Source: Acestrorhynchus altus (taxonomy: Eukaryota; Chordata; Actinopteri; Characiformes; Acestrorhynchidae). Taken from it: 64,000 nt of DNA. Positions 37,015 through 64,000 of this stretch are shown here, in pieces. The translations under genes were made by a program, and so were the position numbers. The stretch is from contig CM067507.1 in assembly GCA_034509495.1 (NCBI GenBank), positions 17,375,950 to 17,439,949 on the forward strand, read 5' to 3'. Within the stretch, counting starts at the first letter, position 1. Each line of letters opens with the position of its first letter. Below the pieces are notes generated by a model. The model ran no database searches. It was given only the letters and a program-made list of their open reading frames with translations, and was not told the origin of the DNA.

Positions 37015-37105
37015 GGTGTAGGCTACTTGGCCAGGACACTGAACCTCAGTCTGCTACATGGAGGGCAGTGTTGTTAACCATTACGCTAACCACCAACCGC
37101 CTAAT
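37015..37105 (-). mobile_element. tRNA-like SINE head, fragment
   Basis: The complement reads GGTTAGCGTAATGGTTAACA, a tRNA A-box-like region, followed by a gap and TGAGGTTCAGTGTCCTGGCC. This is the promoter half of a fish SINE. No tRNA gene: the acceptor stem does not close. Confidence 0.45.
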
Positions 37106-37654
37106 GGACAAAAAAAGCACTGCCAAATAGACAAGGACAGTCTAGAGCAGCTGTGCATGAGTCACCATGTCCAAGTGTTGGCTAGAGGGGTATAAAGTCT
37201 CCGAGCTGGGGGACAGTGCAAGGTTGTGATTGAGCTTCAGCCAAGACCTTTATGAGGAGTTTGAAAGCTGTTTATAACCCAGAACTAATCATCCAGCACC
37301 TGTTCTCACTAATGGTCTTCTGGCTGAATGTTATCAAGTCCTTATAAAAAGTAAATTGCTATCATGTAAACAAAGTCATTTAGAGTGATGTGGAATGTTT
37401 TGTTCGAGCAAAAAGTGGTGAAAGTCAGTGACTACTTGTCCACTGTGCTCTTCTGTTTTCTGAAAATTAAGGTTATTCTGTTGTGCACATTTACCATTTT
37501 GACTTGTACTGTTGTGTTGGTAGCATCCTTTGCAAGCAAAGTATTTCTCAGAGAAGAGTTGAAAGCACTTCAAGCAGTTGGAAGAGTTCAAGAGGGATCA
37601 CATGATAGGGCTCCAGGAAAGAACTTGAGGAACTTTTGCAAATTCTTCAATTTG

Positions 37655-37745
37655 ATAGGAACCTCTTAAGGTGCTTCACAGAACCTTCAAGAAAACCTTG
37701 TCATTTAATTGAAGGCTCATTGAAACACCTTAAGAGGTTCCCCTA
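37655..37745. mobile_element. Small foldback MITE
   Basis: GGAACCTCTTAAGGTGCTTC at the left is matched in inverted form by CACCTTAAGAGGTTCCCC at the right, about 80 bases across. GGAACC-type inverted termini of this kind are a common fish MITE. Confidence 0.65.
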
Positions 37746-37799
37746 AGTTTCAAATTAAATACCATGCAAAAGTTCAACAAGGAACCATACATGGATATT

Positions 37800-38249
37800 A
37801 CCATAGCACACTATTGGCAGCAGTGGATAAAAAAGCACAAACCAGCAATCATGAAAGATCTGCAAGACCTACATGAACCACAGTGAGAGAGAACTGACAG
37901 ATTCTTCATCATAGATAAAGTGACCCAACAGCCATGACTGGGAGCAGTGATGCCCTCCATGAGCCATTCTGTTAGAGCCAGCACCACAGACAGATACAGG
38001 ACTACATGCATGAACTGTTACAATGACTGGTCTTAACATCAGGTCAACATTGCCAAACACTGCAATGCTGTCTTGCCAGACTGTCATAGAATCGGTCAGA
38101 ATGGCAGAGGGTCATCTTCTGTGCGTTGTCTTGGTGGAAACAACCAATGAATCTGTCTGGAGGCACTGTGGTGAGTGCTTAATTTCCCTGAGGGAACCCT
38201 CCCAAGGGATCAATAAAGTTCTATCCTATCCTATCCTATCCTATCCTAA
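37800..38249 (+). mobile_element. LINE 3' end with (CCTAT)n tail
   Basis: Ends with AATTTCCCTGAGGG, GGATCAATAAAGTTC and five CCTAT units (38222-38249). This is the + strand version of the terminus seen reversed at 33812-33885. Upstream sequence from about 37.8 kb is probably the 3' UTR or last coding part of the same LINE copy, but the 5' limit is uncertain. Confidence 0.65.
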
Positions 38250-38309
38250 AGATGACCTATCCTCAATTCAAATAGTGCGGACTGCTATTGGATGCACTAC
38301 TGAGGTGAA

Positions 38310-39030
38310 ATGAAATGACCTTTTATTATCCCACTGGGGGAAATTCGCATTGTTACAGCAGAATAAACAGTAAATACATAAAGAGCAGTATGTAGACAAA
38401 GATGCACATTATACAACACCCAAAATATAAGATATGCTGTAGAAATAAATAAGCATGTAACCAGTAAAACATTTTTAAAAATAAACTATATACATTTACA
38501 GGTTTACACATGCAATTGTATGGATATTGCACATTTTCTAACATGTACTAATTAGACATAGGAGAGAAGTTGTAGATATTGCAAGTAATAATTATAGATA
38601 TTGCACAGAGCTTGTGTATGTATTGTATACTCTGTCAGCAGCAAATACTGCACATTAATTCGAGGTAGCATAGAAAACTATTTAGGTCCATGTGGAGTGT
38701 TTGTGATAGAGTGCAGTATGATAAGTGGGGTGTAGGTCTATACTGTGTCTGAGTCTCTGCTTGGGGATGTCTTGATTATACAACCGAACATTAGTGGGGA
38801 GAAAGGAACTGTGGTATCTCTCCTTTCTGCATTACTGGTGGAGGAGCCTGTCACTGAAGGAGCTCCCAGTGCTGCAACTGCCTCCTGTAGTGGATGAGGG
38901 GTGTTGTCCATTATGGATGCAAACTTTCCCAACATCCTCCTCTTCGTCTCCTCCACTGGGTGAAGTGTACAGACCAGGACAGAACTTGCTTTCCGGACTA
39001 GCATGTCATTTCACCTCTACTGCAAAATTC
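38310..39030 (-). mobile_element. LINE (L2/Rex1-like) 3' fragment
   Basis: Starts with the reversed terminus TGACCTTTTATTATCCCACTGGGGGAAATTC. At 38738-39004 the - strand has 88 open codons of ORF2 C-terminal sequence: SSVLVCTLHPVEETKRRMLG, FASIMDNTPHPLQEAVAALG. The D-N-T-x-H-P-L phrase is typical of fish L2/Rex-type elements. It is 5' truncated. Confidence 0.75.
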
Positions 39031-40104
39031 AAGACTATTCAAGGTATATGGGGTGGATTATCACAGGACACCATTAGGAACCTCTACAACTCAATGCAAA
39101 GACATCTGGAATGTTGCATTAGCAAACATGGCATCCCACACCATACTGAGAGATACTACTTCTGTGTAGCTCAATAAATACTGCACATATTAGTCTACAT
39201 TTTATTTGATCATTTATTGTTCCTGGTAAACTTTACCTTCCGTCCAAACAGCTCTGCAATCTCACATTTCATTCAGGGTGTTGCCAAATCATGCATTGCG
39301 CTTCCCCTCATGGACAGATGTTCACATGCATTTGTTGACAACTTAACTTTGAAACCATGTCTAAAGTTATAGCACCATGACCAATAAGATATCACTAATC
39401 ATTTTTTTTTTTTTACACAAATTTGCCAGAGACAGGATTCTCCATATTTCAGATCAGCATACCATCCGTTTGGGGGCATAATGTTTATTTAACCTGTTTA
39501 ACCTGTGATTTTAGGGGATTGTTGAATAAGCATGTGGCTACATTTGTATACACTTTTGGACATACACTGTACTCTATATCCATTAGCACAGCTTAATGCC
39601 AGAAAAGTTATTCTGGTACCTGAAGGATTTCACATCTCTCTGTGTGGACTCTTACAGTGCAGACATTGTGTAACTAGGTCCTGAGTGTATGAAAGCCAAA
39701 AGAAACAGAAAACAGGAGCCAGAGCCCTGACCAGGCAATCTATTGCAGACATTAAGTTTGGCTCAGGGGTGTCATTTGTCACAGCCATATGTGTTGTCTG
39801 TGAAACAGTGCTAGGAGAGCACAGCTAACTGCGTTACATGCTGGAACCAAATTGCCAGCCTCCCCCGTAGCCCAACAAGTCTACTGAGCCAAGCAGCAAA
39901 ACCATGATTGAATAGAAACCACAGGCAAATGGCATTTCCCCCCAAATAAGGCACAAACTAAAGCAGTTAAAGAGCATTTTCCAGAAGTTTTTTTATTCCA
40001 TTGCTGAAGCAAAAATTGTGTGATGACAGATGTGAGAATCAAGAGGCAAATGTGGGTGGGAGAATGGTGGGTGAAATTGGATTATTTGTATTAATAACTA
40101 ATAA
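39031..40104. other. Gene-free interval
   Basis: Around 39540-39575 a short TGTATACACTTTTGGACATACACTGTA resembles a Tc1-type end. Otherwise nothing recognised. T-run at about 39403-39414. Confidence 0.4.
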
Positions 40105-40680
40105 TCCATGTCCGGATCAGACACACAACTACAACCATTCAAAGAGTGCTGTCTGAACTGTCAGATGACACGGATGTTCATTGAAAACCGCCACAAAGAA
40201 GGTAAGCCACAGAAGGTCATTGCTGGCTGTTGTCAGTTTGCTGTATCAAAGCATATTAATGGAAAGTTGACTGGAAGGGAAATTGTGGTGGGAAAAGGTG
40301 CACAATCACAGGGATCAATTCAGGAACTTCACAAGCAGTGGACTGAGGCTGGTGTAATTACACATCTCCAGGAAATGGGCCAAAATGGCATCATTCCTAA
40401 TATCAAACTCCTCCAGAACCAGAGATAATGTCATGATTGTCTGAAGTGAAGTTTCTTTATGATGGTTTAGGGTACCATGTCATTTGTTGATGTTGGTCCA
40501 CTGTGTTTGATCAAATCCGGACTCATTGCAGAGTCTACCAGGAGATTTTAGAGCACTTCATGCTTCCATCTGCTGACAAGCTTCATGAAGATACTGAATT
40601 TTCCTGCAGTGCTTAGCACCTGCCCACAATATCAAAATGCCAGATATATCTTATAAAAAAAATGGAGAAACTGTTTTTCT
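40105..40680 (+). mobile_element. Tc1-like relic with readable DNA-binding part
   Basis: An open frame (40108-40428, 106 codons) carries the paired-like helix-turn-helix part of a Tc1 transposase: HKEGKPQKVIA, FAVSKHINGKLTGRE and ELHKQWTEAGV, ending near LLQNQR. After it, frame-broken sequence at 40490-40620 continues with catalytic-domain pieces (a reading like GPLCLIKSGLIAESTRRF, then the HFMLPSADKL block). The gap between them and the stops show an internal deletion. Different family from the 10.5 and 13.5 kb elements. Confidence 0.75.
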
Positions 40681-40883
40681 GACTTTCATGAGCGATAAGA
40701 CATACTCATCAAAATTGAAATAGAAAATTGTAATAAATTTTAAATGACTGCTTTCACTTTGGAATTATGAAATGATATTATGATAATTCTGAGTGAATTA
40801 GATTTAGGATTATGCACGTGAATAAGAAAGGAGAAACTCAAATGTAAAAGATGTAGAAGTATATGACACTTAGACACACCAGT

Positions 40884-41060
40884 CCAGGCTTCAAGTGGCT
40901 CAGTGGTCTAATGTGTTAGCACTATGAGGAGACTCGCCAATATGAACCCCGGGTCATGCTGCTTGCCATCAGCAGCCAGAGGATGAGCAAAATGGACCAT
41001 TCTCTCTCTGGGTGAAAATCATGATGACTGGACCAACAGAAGTGATTGAAAATGACAAAG
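40884..41060 (+). mobile_element. tRNA-derived SINE
   Basis: AGTGGCTCAGTGGTCTAATG (A-box), then TGAACCCCGGGTCATGCTGC (B-box with the CGGGTCATGCTGCTTGCCATC continuation) and an AGCAGCCAGAGG body. This is the head and body of a well-known fish SINE family. The 3' end is not defined. Confidence 0.7.
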
Positions 41061-42364
41061 TTGTCATGATTTTTGAGATACAAGGTTTTGTCTAGTAGAG
41101 GCCATAAAAAAATAAAAAACATGCAAAAAAAAGAGGGCAAAGAAAGGCTCAGTATATGAAAAACAACCCAAAAAACCTTTAAGATACTGAATCAGATAAT
41201 GTATAATACTCAATATCAATAAGCATGATACTCGTCACTGTCAGCAGATCATGGCATTTGATGAGAACATTGATTCTTATTCTTTTTTGCCTCCAGGCTG
41301 CATGGGTCACTGTGTGCTTAAAGTGAATAAGGAGGCAGCTATACACAAGAAAAGATGCTCTCTCTGGAATGGAGGACTTATTTAAATGGAATGTCACTGA
41401 CTTACAAAAGTACATTTCAGCTGAAAATAAGGAGGAGTGATTTACTAAAATAGCAGTGGGATAAGGTGCCCTTAAACCATTAAAGTTTCACCCTGCAAAC
41501 TTTTCAAGACAAGCTCAACTATTTTCAAAATCAAAATGGTACAGCTGAGACAGGACCTTTAAGCCAAATATAAGTTCTACCCAAAAAAAAATCTTTTCAC
41601 AGAAAAACGCCATTATGTAAGTGTAACAGTGTTCTTACCTGCCACAGGAGCTACAATTACTGTAAATGCTAATAATTACAAGAAGGGCTGTTTCTCAGAC
41701 TGGGCTCTCTGTGCTTTTTATATCCTTCTTAAAAACTTCTAAACAAGCTGGTTAAAATGCTTTAAAAACCAACCATAACCTTAATGCAGAGGTACTATTG
41801 CAATAGTTTTACTTTTGCTTAATTACAATTTATCATGACCACTGTCTGACCTCTCATTATCCCTTACAATTAAACTTCGTAATGCTCTGTTCTGACAGAA
41901 AGCATAATATACCCTGTTAAAAATAAGATGAGTGATACCATAAAATATCCATCATAAATGACCCATTGTAGCACTATCCCTTGGTTTTCACAAAAACATT
42001 AATTACATGCTGTTTGCAGTGTAGTTTCTGTAAATGACATTTACTGTTTTACACAGAAAAACGTAAATACAAAAATCCATTGCATATGTATCGTTAAAAC
42101 ATACAAGCCAATACAGCAATTACACTTCGGAAGCTGTCAGCATTGTGTTAGGTACACTACCTCTTAACTCATGACATACAGGCCAATTCTCCTGCAAGAA
42201 TTTGAAATAAGAGTTAAGTGCATGTACTGAGATGCAGAATTTGCAGAAATGTCTGAAAGAAAGTGTTTGGACAAGATCACACACCAATGCCAACAACATA
42301 TTCTTGCAACACAGAAAACTGCAACTAATTAGCTACTATTGAACAGAAGAGTAAGAAGGCACAC
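41061..42364. other. Gene-free interval
   Basis: AT-rich, no recognised element. It lies downstream of ube3d. Confidence 0.4.
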
Positions 42365-42370
42365 TTTATT
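42365..42370 (-). terminator. ube3d: ube3d candidate polyadenylation signal
   Basis: TTTATT on the + strand is AATAAA on the - strand, 122 bases after the ube3d stop codon. This implies a short 3' UTR with cleavage near 42.34-42.35 kb. Confidence 0.6.
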
Positions 42371-42492
42371 CAAAACAACAAAGAAGGTCGCAACATGTGT
42401 GTAATATTACTTTGATGAAGAACAGCAGTTGTACCCAAAGGCATTTCTTTGTTGAAGGGGTGCTGATCATTCTAAACCACGTCTAATTTACT

Positions 42493-63281
<20,789 letters not shown>

Positions 63282-64000
63282 TTCTCTTCTCTTTTAAGTT
63301 ACACGCTTCGAGCGGCAGCGTTTCACTCTAATCTGGGGTTGTTTTATTTACCGTATGCAGAGACGACTGCTGCCATCTACGGGCCTGGAGGGGTAACGCA
63401 GCGACCAAGAGTCTTCAGTTCCAGTTCACCTGCTACACGTTCACTCCTCTATCCAGATCAACTGTGTTTTCCTCTAACACTGTTGACCCAAAAACCAGAC
63501 AGTCAGAATCCTTTTGAGACTCAACGACTGGAAATGTTTAAGAAATCTTTCTTTGTTTCTTTTAGTAATATCACTGAAACGTTTAGAAACAAGCACTAAT
63601 ATCTGTCACTTCACTTTTACTAAAGGGCTTTTAAATCCTAGATTTAGTTTCAGTGGCTTTTAAAGGTCACATTTGTTTACAAATAACACTATGAGCAAAT
63701 CTGGGACTGCAGCCTGTCTGCACTACTTTTCACTCTTTCACTACGGCCCTGTAGCTGAAAAAGTAAAAGTAGTTCCTGTATGACATCATTATATCAGCAA
63801 CACATTTTCTTTATTAAGTTTTCATTGAAGGATAGGATACACATTCATAAAACATTGTGTTTTTTTAAACATTTAGGTATCAATCATCCCACCTCTAGTG
63901 CAGAATTGTTCACCTTCATTAGCTGACATGAGGAAAAAATCAAGGAAATAAAATCTGACCGACATAGCTGACTTAACTGTTGTCAACAATGAAGTGTTGG
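63282..64000 (-). promoter_or_regulatory. ube3d: ube3d upstream/promoter region
   Basis: Region 5' of the ube3d start. CpGs and balanced composition appear at about 63300-63410 (for example CTTCGAGCGGCAGCG), consistent with a small promoter island. In human, DOP1A starts divergently next to UBE3D, so a shared promoter is possible, but no dop1a exon could be identified before the window ends. Confidence 0.4.

Noticed and set aside
40884..40990. Possible tRNA gene (A-box and B-box)
   Set aside because: No closable acceptor stem or proper anticodon arm; the continuation is that of a SINE.

Overview
The window looks like nuclear DNA of a ray-finned (teleost) fish, possibly an otophysan; that placing is my inference. 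It has a eukaryotic architecture: a multi-exon gene with GT-AG introns, AT-rich intergenic DNA, long (CA)n, (GA)n and (CT)n microsatellites, tRNA-derived SINE heads, L2/Rex-type LINE fragments, and many decayed Tc1/mariner copies of the kind typical of fish genomes. There is no operon, phage or CRISPR content.

Two host genes are recognisable. (1) tpbg, the trophoblast glycoprotein/5T4 orthologue, lies on the + strand at 4922-6052. It has one intact coding exon, a GC- and CpG-rich leader upstream, and a polyadenylation signal about 560 bases after the stop. (2) ube3d, a HECT-like ubiquitin ligase E3D, lies on the - strand from the start codon at 63281 to the stop at 42493. I pieced it together exon by exon from splice sites, reading phase and family resemblance. 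Ten exons join in phase to 1119 nt (372 aa plus stop). The two genes are convergent, and TPBG-UBE3D neighbourhood is also seen at human 6q14, which supports both calls.

Layout. 0-4 kb: AT-rich DNA with a Tc1-like relic, a pair of inverted copies of an unclassified repeat and an unidentified 163-codon ORF. 4.1-6.7 kb: tpbg. 6.7-42.3 kb: about 36 kb without a recognisable gene, filled with Tc1 relics (8.2, 10.5, 13.5, 19.8, 23.0, 27.3, 35.5 and 40.1 kb), LINE and SINE ends, MITEs, microsatellites, and islands of apparently unique sequence that could be regulatory. 42.4-63.3 kb: ube3d. Its large introns hold a hAT-like relic, LINE fragments, more Tc1 relics, MITEs and a 129-base (CT)n tract. 63.3-64 kb: ube3d upstream region.

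The most interesting signals are in ube3d. The exon-1 donor is formed by the first GT of a (GT)n microsatellite. The coding similarity of exon 4 runs past its only usable donor to a point where a truncated Tc1 copy begins. Exons 7-8 carry family-like peptide blocks in different reading frames. Together these raise the question whether this copy is intact, spliced differently, damaged, or affected by assembly indels. I found no clearly novel system; the rest is ordinary teleost intergenic sequence.
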